A DNA stretch of 53,359 nucleotides from a virus, in the IMG/VR virus record IMGVR_UViG_3300010151_007728, positions 1 through 53,359 of that record. One strand, written 5' to 3'. Below the pieces are notes generated by a model. The model was not told the DNA's origin and did no database searches. It saw only the letters and a list, made by a program, of their open reading frames with translations. How positions within the stretch are numbered: position 1 is the first letter of the stretch; every line of letters starts with the position of its first letter. This document shows positions 21,001-27,533 of this stretch, one piece after another. Position numbers and translations under genes: made by a program.

Positions 21001-21858
21001 CGACTTCACATATGCATCTCTTACTAAGGCTTCTCTGTAAAATTCATCTGAGGTATTAGGGTTCTCAAAGAAAATAAAATGAGTTGAGCCATCCTTCCTG
21101 GGTGCTGGCTCCCATGATGGCACAGGTGCATTGGCCGGGTCTTGGGGATCATATTCTGAAGCTACATCACTTAATGTAGTACCATCATCCTTTAATTGCT
21201 GAATCATGTCTTTGCGTTCTTGCCCCAAGGCTAATACTTGTGGATACTTGTTAACAAAGAAAGCAAAGCCAGTGTGTGTAATTGTACGTATGGCAGGGGC
21301 TGCAGCTGTACCAATATCAACTTCAGCCGCCACGAGCAACGAATCCATGTCACTGATGTTTGTTTTTATGAACGCGTCGTATTCTTCACCCAAAACAGTA
21401 TTAAGAATATTTTCTGTATTTGTGATTGGATTTCCGATTGCTTTGCGGACCAAATAATAAAGAGTAAAGAAGCCATTATCTCTAAGCTTATCGGAATGAT
21501 TTGATTGGTCGGTATCAAAGACGCCTGTCTGAAACAATGCTTGTTCTACTGTTTCTGCATTAGTTGTCTTATCGATGTACAGATTCGGGGAATCTCCCGC
21601 TGAATTGATGACAATGCTTTTGCCCTCGCAGGTATTACTGTTGGTTATAGCGCATACCTCTTTCACACCGTTAGCATCGGTGATAATGGTGACAGCTGCG
21701 CTATTTCCTGCGGACGACTTCCCTTGTGCGTTAGGCGCAACTGTCTCAAAGAATCTTTCTGCCTTGGGGATATCTACTAAATTCAAGTCAGAGACTGAAA
21801 GTAGATTTAATTTCTCTGCTGTAACTGCAGGTATTTCATTAGACGAGTCATCTGCCAT
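12019..21858 (-). CDS. Giant 3279-residue baseplate-region structural protein, family not recognised
   Basis: This is an uninterrupted 9.8-kb frame. I do not recognise a catalytic domain in it. The sequence is mixed alpha/beta and rich in Asp, Glu, Ser and Pro. There is a Lys/Arg-rich section around residues 680-800 and a Pro/Asn-rich C-terminal tail in roughly the last 60 residues. One hydrophobic stretch near the C-terminal third (HATALLAVIATVCPPLSAWI) could be a buried or membrane-active segment. The ATG follows AAAGAGATTAGAAA. It lies between the gp5-like spike with its partner and the gp25 wedge gene, the place where baseplate hub or wedge genes sit in T4-like phages. I infer a virion protein of the baseplate or tail. 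Tape-measure function is possible but not supported by coiled-coil periodicity that I can see. Confidence 0.65.
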   Translation of the reverse strand: MADDSSNEIPAVTAEKLNLLSVSDLNLVDIPKAERFFETVAPNAQGKSSAGNSAAVTIITDANGVKEVCAITNSNTCEGKSIVINSAGDSPNLYIDKTTNAETVEQALFQTGVFDTDQSNHSDKLRDNGFFTLYYLVRKAIGNPITNTENILNTVLGEEYDAFIKTNISDMDSLLVAAEVDIGTAAAPAIRTITHTGFAFFVNKYPQVLALGQERKDMIQQLKDDGTTLSDVASEYDPQDPANAPVPSWEPAPRKDGSTHFIFFENPNTSDEFYREALVRDAYVKSTIQPGESNLVTGTDYRFRLIGTTSEENWKYALDQKIFKGANILGYLPNGIQIKIIKEGLGRLAYFSQVEILSGQDIDISYDGPLYIDSRNLKMWQSDIASMKEIKEDPPADSDEPQDAAKPPLRRFKPYEVELPKIEVPEPNAKYLAPDWTSVPTWQPWLDEKTNEYNVVVEISTKHSGGNPTSGAVTRARKTGIAKLLRFYDKKRSMQFRKKLVVLNNGLFARVADEWSSPRQDKTHKYLVAVPRTYFEHPALQVNDFRRDYPTLKELAKGEMEDGTSIPGIQYWLIFKASQITKWVKDTKNVILNDFAGRIRVAKESTTENYNLDPKLDPKHEAQLIDDFIPALRSFMDLNDAKLRTDKDDVIAFGFDKLYRIEFVLYQQVDFDPSKKQNTEGDTNTASKAKRKSGTQHIPNAPSRYLRVGIREFRKEVEPFNMSRTMAYLRYGPSMSPTSDGDQYPGLELIQKYTLFPTLQLRLNDTNKTEEREADILGKQDKIGESPSRGQKNTYKGRSQLQAEADLLGDLEAHARIYADRAKARTPDVDAVLENMEDSVERLGDPEEYYQRLINKIDLMEIIAAAHACLGKTLSIGSVKNIIRKNILKSLPYEPLKSFLTILSADAPALCPDLFKDSRSVSLLQSKVDIDLESPGVNLSSVIAGLTQKMEDDYLCFSQGAIKSTIRPYSNELPGSNTTETDNKNIAIPKIKTVNNDSFTKSEAEKLKKDLSLQLVNLTDSTGIMECLFKILDENISNLPFIRSISVATGIAQSFVKKLFSPESFSSLLSGNPLDYDDPEVIFRIEFKIPDFLISELPGAHDDPLTSIDDALDDAIDMIIGSVISMLKSLIDEFIRACSGAQDIAASLDNVGGLLENSKNEKENLKNSIGKTPGLGKLPSNAAEMSPQQLKDQKCFSQYGMAPSSTSALQYDRPGGLNIYSLFEDPSMDSEIIESVLEKTGRVSTNILISEMLELLDELSVVLKPSEISMVMLGTANTVIYKLILKVISTQPETYSNLASVFESYRDVKDFFVVLGKYIDVIFCTNLISNLDALTGICERNLQDEWYCEQLAKKGYSQEQCEAIISKNQDRDMQRLEYLGDLLLSENITDLIDLPPIISGLGRPGMIPTATPYVRKMINGASDSFINNIRTRFNMEVRGIPGFFIDEVYVEGGADYKRPPEKPRDYISDSEYQDRNYNDPENWPQADITERRVGNAIKLNLMLDNSNILSNGPVNIFPTQFQGVGSENPHLLPVKTLPLPAKSHYTSINYQKMLESQYIRYSTATGKGTRSIPSWKLKEDLIKAFEDSDWWESQDPDFLLEIIGKEAGGFVGGLIDDFYGIFGINTNVEKGLTKFLGEAGETLDEFTVETMLQQELPQMEGIIEAPYHYDITVPVVSTNIKEMIGDMTKGLPGTSKLVEVSYPKYLEIRSADFIDEFNLPAQLLAGSVTNKPFDTATWKIFDRTSQFNLLSTQFNNNSELPGGLEQLPTMQFETNGTTGDSVDLNIMNPVEEAADALREKVLAPPTGENETKLDITDPDIAKTLCYQQWLFSALFTDSFGDLIEKFDNLGSSSTKRRKKFMQSCLKIYDLSFSESVNNLLEHITESPIFEVEVFEKLKLTGIPTVDDYLANICNNPGQMNPPPSLGDLLNTESLKDLARAIIADEECKVGDNTDRSPFQRALERIAVIAYIRVTVLESILRGLLIFTIISPVDLLKGNKMFSEYIILAIKRSAMMQSPLYYDKILSICLDIVVSDVGCAIKSELIQISDGSSVVFEKYEKEFIDNRWQPTIEEQKRMWKDALNNKRYNLEWVLHDRKGQRFLDDLKRSCLLHMVELQIEELGPPISEFLTTPELQKYRLEVERAFLITQRDKDGRPLEKPYYYDMPLHLIDYAFYKGDADDFIAEVDGTAQDSTYFPRKYYGALPTTFKAEKEYLQEKISAFDSVDINIDNCNTLFSNYEYIDLPMAVGHAMALNTGFVIGSKGHVYTDSLYINVGSISKGIRTTNRSSFYEAPANMKNNWLSDTLKETAVEFYKDPEFTLGTTADDLYQAAGGGILSQKMTPLGEATKNGGFAIQRYLKVRFKEIDYSAFTEIEVKGGVEGGNSGGTTSNPTLQDYQIAFNFGFDGGIKYNNSSAPVGATNKITLPGGSGPTEQVWYSPQTNRKVNDLGDSFDSSVNKRNYFQFLSEQGECYMSRDALDSAIINSILFTALSGVQDGFFAGSAAKYFMQGTVTAGSSQIAFAANKMFENTIGIGGSPWLTLGINSLSHWIQDIKVGQRLVYVFPHNMDIIADPAGDLTEASKKMIKSQGFTVLDDGEVVLEGMEGQLKTDETDDSTILDTSQEWQAGSNNPGSFAKILYKNLKEGENSVTTVPPFSNDLKGKSGEILKDELYASRYMRQQEMVSDPESMEISLKRVYSLPIKGCFAERTIDLDSQEWQYSEFLYYYSDKQKELEKQVDAFRDELVEAYSKGDKNKLEATCLELGVTNVPTPLSNQALVHGASPAFSPLVEEDYLRASLEAWYAHSLSDFYDYASKQIDEGPAELKGKGVFMVLKHTVEGNVPSNVAMHATALLAVIATVCPPLSAWITAMLQEVSSIPVKAVDKLITIAVENGLDPTSAIDSWGYELNSYEISSLFVSTDSTAQFLLYKLGYPSEGWMAAYPLKGVLNGKSAQFLEWRKDNFPSKSDWMDQEKWNEEFLDSTSDFNLADIVENLEEGSDLSYIDWPGMTEKKEEPLEKLLEVMFSPLAECVRKKRILLHQQFTGKIANYCQTKDSSGDDIDEQLTKEIFKKTNGSLLGKYILSEDAIRNLAMFHVMYFPLDSGLGPEKLLSSTKELLYTLGESGAASRDDYFYEGTQDAQMMHQAAMNRSSTSRSDNPILSYFQDLTPKMILKGFVKLTDPAWKRAFSIQNITGITDLELGGLMLTMRPSPPFIPPVGDPTIPMTPYGYVYWGLSFLEPLSAFANIANPNPLPDCPPPDPANAPGNNQPVNTGEWEAE

Positions 21859-21872
21859 TTTCTAATCTCTTT

Positions 21873-22796
21873 TTAATTTGTGTTATTATTTCGGGAGTTT
21901 ATATATTTTGCGCCGGAACTTTTTAAATAGTTGGCACCCATGATCTTTAAGTTCATTTTATGCTTAACTAACGCAGGTATCGTGTTAGAAACCATCTTTG
22001 TCACTTGTGGTAGTCCCATGGTAGACAACACATCTAAATCAGGAGTGGTTGCTATGCCAAAAAAAGGACTATAATGATAGTGTTGCAGCGTTGCGTTGTT
22101 AAATTTCATCTGATAATTAACAAAATTTATCAATGTACCATCTAGTTCTGATATCTTAGTAATTATCTGGTTCAAAAATTCTGAAATGTTCTTTCCCTTC
22201 ACTAGGGGCTGCATATCGTCATCGTTGTTCCCAGCTATAAGATCAATGCCTCCGATTGTACGTGTTGTGCCGCCTTGGGAATTTTTTGGATCAGTAGAGG
22301 TAATGAGTTTGATTCCTTCTCTAGATATAAGACGAAGATTATCTGCCTTAATGGCAATTGCAGATTTAGCTATCGCATTCCCAACGACGCCGGGTGCTAA
22401 TTTAAAATATTCATCAATATCGGATTTCTGAGAGATGTATATACGCGCTGCGTCCCTTCTAACATCTGGGTCTGCATAGAGGGGTTCGCCATTTGCGTCC
22501 GTGTCTTTTGCCTCATAGCTCATACGACCAACAACTATATCTATCATCGATGCTTGTGTATCGCCCTTTCCTCCATAGCCACTGAGCCGGTTACCCGGTC
22601 TGTCTCTGCCCAAGACTATGTAAGAACTATTCTTGCCCTGATATACTGTCTCGCATGGAGCTTCTATAAACTTAGGCATAGGTTCCACCAATTCTCCACA
22701 ATATATGCCGCGATACTGAAGATTATCCTGTCCTGTAGATAGAAACTTCTCTTTAGCTTTATTCAGACCTTTCTGCTGTATTGCAGCTTTAGACAT
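21873..22796 (-). CDS. Baseplate-region structural protein of unknown family
   Basis: I place the start at ATG 22796, giving 307 residues. It overlaps the stop of the spike gene as TAATG and has AAAGGA about 8 nt upstream; a GTG 24 nt earlier is possible but lacks a good site. The protein contains beta-rich segments such as NSSYIVLGRDRPG and AARIYISQKSD, and an internal RTIGGIDLIAGNNDD stretch that resembles the repetitive beta regions of spike-associated proteins. No catalytic motif, signal peptide or membrane helix is seen. Because it is translationally coupled to the spike and followed 14 nt later by the giant baseplate protein, a spike-tip, hub or spike-adaptor role is plausible. I do not recognise a named family. 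Confidence 0.6.
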   Translation of the reverse strand: MSKAAIQQKGLNKAKEKFLSTGQDNLQYRGIYCGELVEPMPKFIEAPCETVYQGKNSSYIVLGRDRPGNRLSGYGGKGDTQASMIDIVVGRMSYEAKDTDANGEPLYADPDVRRDAARIYISQKSDIDEYFKLAPGVVGNAIAKSAIAIKADNLRLISREGIKLITSTDPKNSQGGTTRTIGGIDLIAGNNDDDMQPLVKGKNISEFLNQIITKISELDGTLINFVNYQMKFNNATLQHYHYSPFFGIATTPDLDVLSTMGLPQVTKMVSNTIPALVKHKMNLKIMGANYLKSSGAKYINSRNNNTN

Positions 22797-25678
22797 TAGA
22801 CAAATCCTTTTCCTGACCACTCTTTATTGTTAGTATTTAGGGCAGTCTGGGTACTCTTTTCTGCTACGTAGATACTATATTCACCATCAGTTACATAATC
22901 CTCACCGGTATACCAAGCCTCTCTTGTTAGTTGAACTTCCCAATGCCAAGCCTCTGCCTTATAGGGACTTATTCCCCAACGATAGGCGTTCTTTTTTACC
23001 CACTTGTATAACTCGCCCTGCTTTTGCTTGCTATTTGTTTTTGAATATGGACCCATGGAGCCTTCTTTCCATCTATCCGGATGTGGTGACCGATATCGAA
23101 TATCAAAAGCTAACCCAGTTTCATGGGGGCTGTTCCAAGCGCGGAGGGTTCTCCCCTTTCTTACGCTGCCGTATTCATCGATCAAAAATAAATCAAACAA
23201 TTGTTTAAGTGAAGTTACTCCACTGGACTTAGCTTTCTTAACACTGGGATGCTTATCACCTCGCCGTCCAAGAAGCCATTTATACCTAATCTCTGGTGGC
23301 TCTCTTAAACCAGAGGCTAAACGAAATTTTCGGTTTCCCGTCTCCTTGCTCCATGCTTTATTCATCAGAACGACTCTTTTCGCAGCTAATTTGTGCATGG
23401 GCTTTCCATAGCAATCAACTATCAGGTCTTTATTTAAAAACTTTTGTGGAAAATTCCCAGCTCTTACACGATTCGATTTGAAGCGAGTACCGGACGAGAG
23501 GGAAATTTCCGTATTATCATATATGTATTCTTGAAGCCCGTCAACTCCTGCTTTAGAAGAAGGTGGCGTACTATTCTTAGCCGGCCTAGTCTCTTTGGGT
23601 TCTCCCTTAGAGCGACGGCATTTGGCTGCTTTTGGGCGCTGAGTTGCAGAAGAAGAAGATATGCCTGCACCAGATTTTTCAAGATTCAGTTGCTTCTCAA
23701 GACTATTTAGCGATTTGAGCGATTGTGATAACTCCTTGTCCTTTTGAGACAGCGTTCCTCTCAACTCTTGTGCCTTGATATAAGAAATGTCCCCTTTCAA
23801 AGCGGTACTTGAAAGCCCCTCTATCTCGTCTGCTAATTCTTCACGCTCTTTCTTCAAATCAGATACTTTCTTGCGCTTCTCGCTCAAAGTGGCTTCTTGT
23901 TGTGGGGTTAGTTTCGATTTAGCTATAGCGCTAGCTGCCACGTCGGATTCTGCAGACTTCTCTCTTGTCGTCTTAAGTCCAACATCCTTTTCTTCGGACG
24001 CTCGGACAGAATCGTCAATTCCATCCTCTTTGGGGCGCTTTTGCTTGCTAGATGTATCAGTCACTTCCTTAAGGTGTTCGGAAGCCACCATGGCAGTGCT
24101 GTTGGTCTCAGATGCAAGATTATCAATCTCATTTGCCATATTCTTCAGCAAAAACCACGAATTCATTGGCCAACGTTGATTTGTTCCGCCATTAGCCGCC
24201 TCCCAGGACCAATATGCTAACGCGCCCTTATGGTCGATATAATCTTGCGCGCTGTCTCCTAGAAGCCAACTAGTTCTTCTTATAATTTCCTCCGGAGGCT
24301 TCTTCCTAGTGCCATATTGGGGATAAAAAGGATTGTAAGTCTTTGTTCCGTAGAGTGACCCCATTGCCATAATATTGGTGAAGCCGGCTTCTACATATGC
24401 CTTTATGCCCTTGATCATATTTTTGGGTCCATATTCCGGAGCGGCGCGATAAGATTGGGGGATGACAAAATCTGCGGGAGCCAAATCGGCAAGAACATAT
24501 TTCAATTTAGGCTGAAATTGAGGAATTTCGTAAGAAGTGACCCCATAACACAACCCTGAACTATAGGCAGCTGCATTGCATTTATCGGTAAATTCCCTTA
24601 CTTTTTGCTTAAGTTTGGCGTTACTCATATTCCACTTGCCTTTTGGTTGGAATCCAGCTTCTGGATCAGATATAACGCCGGCACAGCCTGAGGCATATGC
24701 CGTAGCAAACATATAATCAACCCACTCATCTATTTTATGGATATTTGGAAACCCAAATAAGTATACTCGGATTCCGGCTGCGGCATATGCATCAACAAAT
24801 TCCTTGACCTTTTCTAGAGATGCGCTTTTGTCCTTCTTTATTTTGCCGTTGACCTTTTCTCCTGGAAACCATTGCCACATCCCAAGCGTAATAACAAAGT
24901 CTAGACCGGCGTCAATTGCTTGCGAGACAGGAAAAGCACCCAAGTTGGCATACATGTTGGTGAAAATCCCCTTGCCTTCAGGAATCCTCCCACGGTCGAG
25001 CGTCACATCAATCGGAGTATAATGGTTCCCTAAATCAGGGAAGTTCGCAACTATATTAGCTGGCGTTGAGTCTAGTTTGCCTCCGGATGCTGGTTTTCCC
25101 AATAATCGTCCACACGGACCAAACTTGCTAGACGGTTTTGCACTGGCACTCGTTTTCTTTAGCGTTCGACGTTTTATATTACTTATAAGTACGCCTCCCT
25201 CCAGATTCTCTATATTCTCAAACGTAACCCAAACAATATCCCCGACTGCTGGCTGTTCGATGTCGTTGCTTCGCGCAGTAAAAATGGGATACATGTCAAT
25301 AAGGTGGTTATCTTGTGCCGAACCGTTTCCTTTCGGAGAGGGCAAGATAGACCCGTGAATTTCCGGTATCATAGCTTTAACACTTACGAATTTCTTTGAA
25401 TCTGTATTGGCTCCTGCGCCCAAGAAGGGTGCTATCGTCTCCAAGAACCCGAAAGGAAGATCATCTTCCCCTACCGGGTTTTCAACCCTCAAAACAACAG
25501 CCTTAAACTGAGTCAACCCCTTAGTACTATCCGATTGGAACATACTCCTTGTAAACATGCGCAACAAATCCGCAGGATCCATACCGGAATCATAGATCAT
25601 CTTATCTTTTTTCGGTCCTACGGGATTTAAGGTACCGTAGGCATATGCATTCTCAGACAGAATATCTTTATCAGCCAT
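22796..25678 (-). CDS. Baseplate spike: gp5-like OB fold, TIM-barrel hydrolase-like domain and M15 peptidase
   Basis: The product has 960 residues and several domains. Residues about 55-170 resemble the OB fold of gp5/VgrG-type spikes (IPEIHGSILPSP, then QPAVGDIVWVTF). Residues about 222-510 look like a TIM barrel of glycoside-hydrolase type, opening with PIDVTLDRG and containing VITLGMWQW and GVISDPEAG; I cannot name the family. A coiled coil of Lys/Glu heptads follows at about 590-665. The C-terminus is a D-Ala-D-Ala carboxypeptidase/VanY-type M15 peptidase with H852-x-x-G-x-A-F-D859 and E-A-W-H912-W. Known gp5 cuts peptidoglycan during tail penetration with a lysozyme domain; here two different enzymatic modules seem to serve that purpose. 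The start overlaps the upstream stop by 8 nt (ATGGCTGA). Confidence 0.85.
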   Translation of the reverse strand: MADKDILSENAYAYGTLNPVGPKKDKMIYDSGMDPADLLRMFTRSMFQSDSTKGLTQFKAVVLRVENPVGEDDLPFGFLETIAPFLGAGANTDSKKFVSVKAMIPEIHGSILPSPKGNGSAQDNHLIDMYPIFTARSNDIEQPAVGDIVWVTFENIENLEGGVLISNIKRRTLKKTSASAKPSSKFGPCGRLLGKPASGGKLDSTPANIVANFPDLGNHYTPIDVTLDRGRIPEGKGIFTNMYANLGAFPVSQAIDAGLDFVITLGMWQWFPGEKVNGKIKKDKSASLEKVKEFVDAYAAAGIRVYLFGFPNIHKIDEWVDYMFATAYASGCAGVISDPEAGFQPKGKWNMSNAKLKQKVREFTDKCNAAAYSSGLCYGVTSYEIPQFQPKLKYVLADLAPADFVIPQSYRAAPEYGPKNMIKGIKAYVEAGFTNIMAMGSLYGTKTYNPFYPQYGTRKKPPEEIIRRTSWLLGDSAQDYIDHKGALAYWSWEAANGGTNQRWPMNSWFLLKNMANEIDNLASETNSTAMVASEHLKEVTDTSSKQKRPKEDGIDDSVRASEEKDVGLKTTREKSAESDVAASAIAKSKLTPQQEATLSEKRKKVSDLKKEREELADEIEGLSSTALKGDISYIKAQELRGTLSQKDKELSQSLKSLNSLEKQLNLEKSGAGISSSSATQRPKAAKCRRSKGEPKETRPAKNSTPPSSKAGVDGLQEYIYDNTEISLSSGTRFKSNRVRAGNFPQKFLNKDLIVDCYGKPMHKLAAKRVVLMNKAWSKETGNRKFRLASGLREPPEIRYKWLLGRRGDKHPSVKKAKSSGVTSLKQLFDLFLIDEYGSVRKGRTLRAWNSPHETGLAFDIRYRSPHPDRWKEGSMGPYSKTNSKQKQGELYKWVKKNAYRWGISPYKAEAWHWEVQLTREAWYTGEDYVTDGEYSIYVAEKSTQTALNTNNKEWSGKGFV

Positions 25679-25979
25679 CTTGTTCTTTTCCTATAAGGTC
25701 GTATAACTCATCCTTATCTAGGTCTGATAATCCTGATGGTACTGAATTCTTTTTATGTACAAGAGAACTAATCTTGACCATCTGCTCATTTGAGCGTTGG
25801 AGAGTCTCTAGGTACTTTGCCGCTACCTGACCGGTATATTGATGTTGGTTCTTATCTTTTTTGATATGTTCCATTAAATCAATCAAGAGAGTCGAGGCCA
25901 TGGCGCGGTCTTCTCTTATATTTTCTAATGACTCTGCTATGAGAGAATCAATATTTTTTACAGTTCGTCCTTTTCCCAT
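25671..25979 (-). CDS. Small helical phage protein of unknown function
   Basis: The product has 102 residues and is predicted from its composition to be almost all helix, with the central stretch QVAAKYLETLQRSNEQMVKI. It has no Cys, no signal peptide and no membrane segment. It overlaps the late sigma gene by 22 nt at its start and the spike gene by 8 nt at its end, so it is translated as part of that operon. The size and helical character would fit a small terminase-like or adaptor protein, but I see no helix-turn-helix motif that would decide this, so no function is assigned. Confidence 0.65.
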   Translation of the reverse strand: MGKGRTVKNIDSLIAESLENIREDRAMASTLLIDLMEHIKKDKNQHQYTGQVAAKYLETLQRSNEQMVKISSLVHKKNSVPSGLSDLDKDELYDLIGKEQDG

Positions 25980-26683
25980 TTATTTTTAAAAGCCCTATAT
26001 TTAAATCGTATTTTATTAAGGTTGTTAACAACCTGCTTGGTGTTCAAGCCCGTAATTTCTCGGATGTATAAATAAATAGCTTTTTTGTTAAAAATGTCAA
26101 TATCGTTTGCGGATTCAAATAAAATCTTTACTGAGTCTAATACCTTTTTTTCATTTTCTTTGAGTTCTAGTTTCTCCCACTTCTCCATTTCCACGAACAA
26201 GAGACTCAAGAACTCGGACTTCTGTCTTCTCTCTAGATAGTCATTTTGTACTATTAAATCTTGTTGTCCTAGATCTAAATTAAAGTCATCAATGCAGGTC
26301 TCTCTCTGAAGTTTTTTTGAGTTTTTCTTTACTTTATGTATAAACCAGTTCTTAGTAATAACGCTAAAATAAGAGAAAGCCTTTGATTTGCGAGTGGGAT
26401 CGTATTTGTCTAATATGGTTGTTAGCCAAATTTTACAATCATCTTTCAAATAATCAATGTTTGGAAGATTAGTAAACTTATATGTATAAACGATCTTATC
26501 AACCATTTCATCAAAAGCTGGTCCTATATATTCTATATAAAGCTCGGTTCGAATCTTTTTAGAATCAGTCAACGCATATTGTATAATTGCTTCTTCATGA
26601 TCCTTTGTAAAATATTGATTACTCTTGCGTTTCTTTGCTCGTGTCTTCTTGATTTTGGTCTCTTTTGTCATCATTAATGTCAT
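25958..26683 (-). CDS. Late-transcription sigma factor, T4 gp55-like
   Basis: The product has 241 residues (T4 gp55 has 185). The core shows a region-2-like sigma pattern: DYLKDDCKIWLTTILDKYDP, then KAFSYFSVITKNWFIHKVKK, which matches the shape of the gp55 helix NAFAFFT that contacts the -10-like late promoter TATAAATA. The C-terminal third has a further helical segment (IREITGLNTKQVVNNLNKIRFKY) that could be a region-4-like helix-turn-helix. The N-terminus is Lys/Arg rich. It overlaps the end of the upstream membrane-protein gene by 65 nt, so its true start may be ATG 26683, 26674 or 26671. In T4, gp55 directs host RNA polymerase to late genes together with gp33 and the clamp gp45; neither partner is visible here. 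Confidence 0.75.
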   Translation of the reverse strand: MTLMMTKETKIKKTRAKKRKSNQYFTKDHEEAIIQYALTDSKKIRTELYIEYIGPAFDEMVDKIVYTYKFTNLPNIDYLKDDCKIWLTTILDKYDPTRKSKAFSYFSVITKNWFIHKVKKNSKKLQRETCIDDFNLDLGQQDLIVQNDYLERRQKSEFLSLLFVEMEKWEKLELKENEKKVLDSVKILFESANDIDIFNKKAIYLYIREITGLNTKQVVNNLNKIRFKYRAFKNKWEKDEL

Positions 26684-27059
26684 CTTTTTCTATTCCTGTT
26701 TTTTCCTGTGCTGCCTCATCGCTATCGATGGAGTAATGCATATCCTCGTATGCATAGAAATGATTAATCATATCTTTTGAATGTTCAATGAGCGCTTCTA
26801 ATGTCTCGTCTCCATAATACATCTCTAATTCATATAGGTCTTTCAGATGGTTGATAAAATTTTCGCAACGAAGTAGCAACGAAGAGAAGTCACTATATGT
26901 TTTATTTCGATCCCCTAGTAAGAAAAATATATAGACCATGGTACCAACATTAATCAATATTGAAAAAAATAATAGAAACGGTATTAATCCAAATAAAAAG
27001 ATTAATAAGAAAGAATTAAGTACCACGGAACTACCTAGGATTATTTGTAAAATCATCAT
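26619..27059 (-). CDS. Small membrane protein with two N-terminal transmembrane helices
   Basis: The product has 146 residues. Residues 1-50 form two hydrophobic segments (about 3-27 and 29-48) separated by a short turn. A soluble segment follows with a helix ending in LYELEMYYGDETLEALIEHSK, then a very acidic Asp/Glu/Lys/Gln tail. I recall a similar MYYGDET region in hypothetical proteins of marine T4-like phages, but cannot verify this. It overlaps the zinc-ribbon gene by 29 nt and the sigma gene by 65 nt. No enzymatic motif is seen. A membrane-anchored phage protein of unknown role is the most that can be said. Confidence 0.65.
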   Translation of the reverse strand: MMILQIILGSSVVLNSFLLIFLFGLIPFLLFFSILINVGTMVYIFFLLGDRNKTYSDFSSLLLRCENFINHLKDLYELEMYYGDETLEALIEHSKDMINHFYAYEDMHYSIDSDEAAQEKTGIEKDDINDDKRDQNQEDTSKETQE

Positions 27060-27318
27060 AGCTTAAATTTCTCTCCTCCGCTTTTGCATCCTCTAAAATC
27101 TCTTTATTATCTTCTATTGCTTGTTTTGTCACATCACCAACTCTGCCGGGGGCGGAATCATAATGCGCATGCGTCTTTTTAACGTATACTTCATTAACCA
27201 TCTTTGTCAAATCCCCAGTACTATTGCATTCTGGACAACCAGAGGGGTCTTCCCGAATGCCATGGTGGGTTGTGAACTGATATTCACAGCATCCACATTT
27301 ATAGCTATACTTAGGCAT
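27031..27318 (-). CDS. FmdB-type zinc-ribbon protein
   Basis: The chosen start is ATG 27318 (95 residues), which gives the typical FmdB opening MPKYSYKC and has GAAG 9 nt upstream; an ATG 9 nt earlier has its GAAG directly adjacent and is less likely. Two pairs of cysteines (C-G-C-C near the start and C-P-E-C at about residues 30-33) form a zinc ribbon, and FTTHHGIREDPSG lies between them. FmdB-family proteins are small and often called regulatory, but their function is poorly defined. The C-terminal half is charged, without known motifs. The start overlaps the upstream stop by 8 nt (ATGCCTAA). Confidence 0.75.
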   Translation of the reverse strand: MPKYSYKCGCCEYQFTTHHGIREDPSGCPECNSTGDLTKMVNEVYVKKTHAHYDSAPGRVGDVTKQAIEDNKEILEDAKAEERNLSYDDFTNNPR

Positions 27319-27520
27319 CTGATACATCTTCTACCGAAGTCAATGTATCGTAATCATCATTATTTATCTTAAAAAGAGGAGGGTTCATTACCATAAGCTC
27401 TTCCTCTTCGTTGGCTTGAAATTTAAACCCTTTAAGTACTGGAACAATATCGCTTTGTTCCAGCAAAGATTTCTGCAATGCCATCATTATTGCACCAAGT
27501 GCTTCATCAGATAATTTCAT
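27311..27520 (-). CDS. Small hypothetical protein
   Basis: The product has 69 residues, with an N-terminal amphipathic helix (LGAIMMALQKSLLEQ) and an acidic C-terminal half. AAGGAG lies 8 nt before the ATG, so translation is well supported. It has no Cys, no signal peptide and no membrane segment. It is the last gene before the sugar island, 13 nt from the 4,6-dehydratase stop, and is coupled to the zinc-ribbon gene by an 8-nt overlap. I do not recognise it. Confidence 0.6.
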   Translation of the reverse strand: MKLSDEALGAIMMALQKSLLEQSDIVPVLKGFKFQANEEEELMVMNPPLFKINNDDYDTLTSVEDVSDA

Positions 27521-27533
27521 TTTATTCTCCTTG

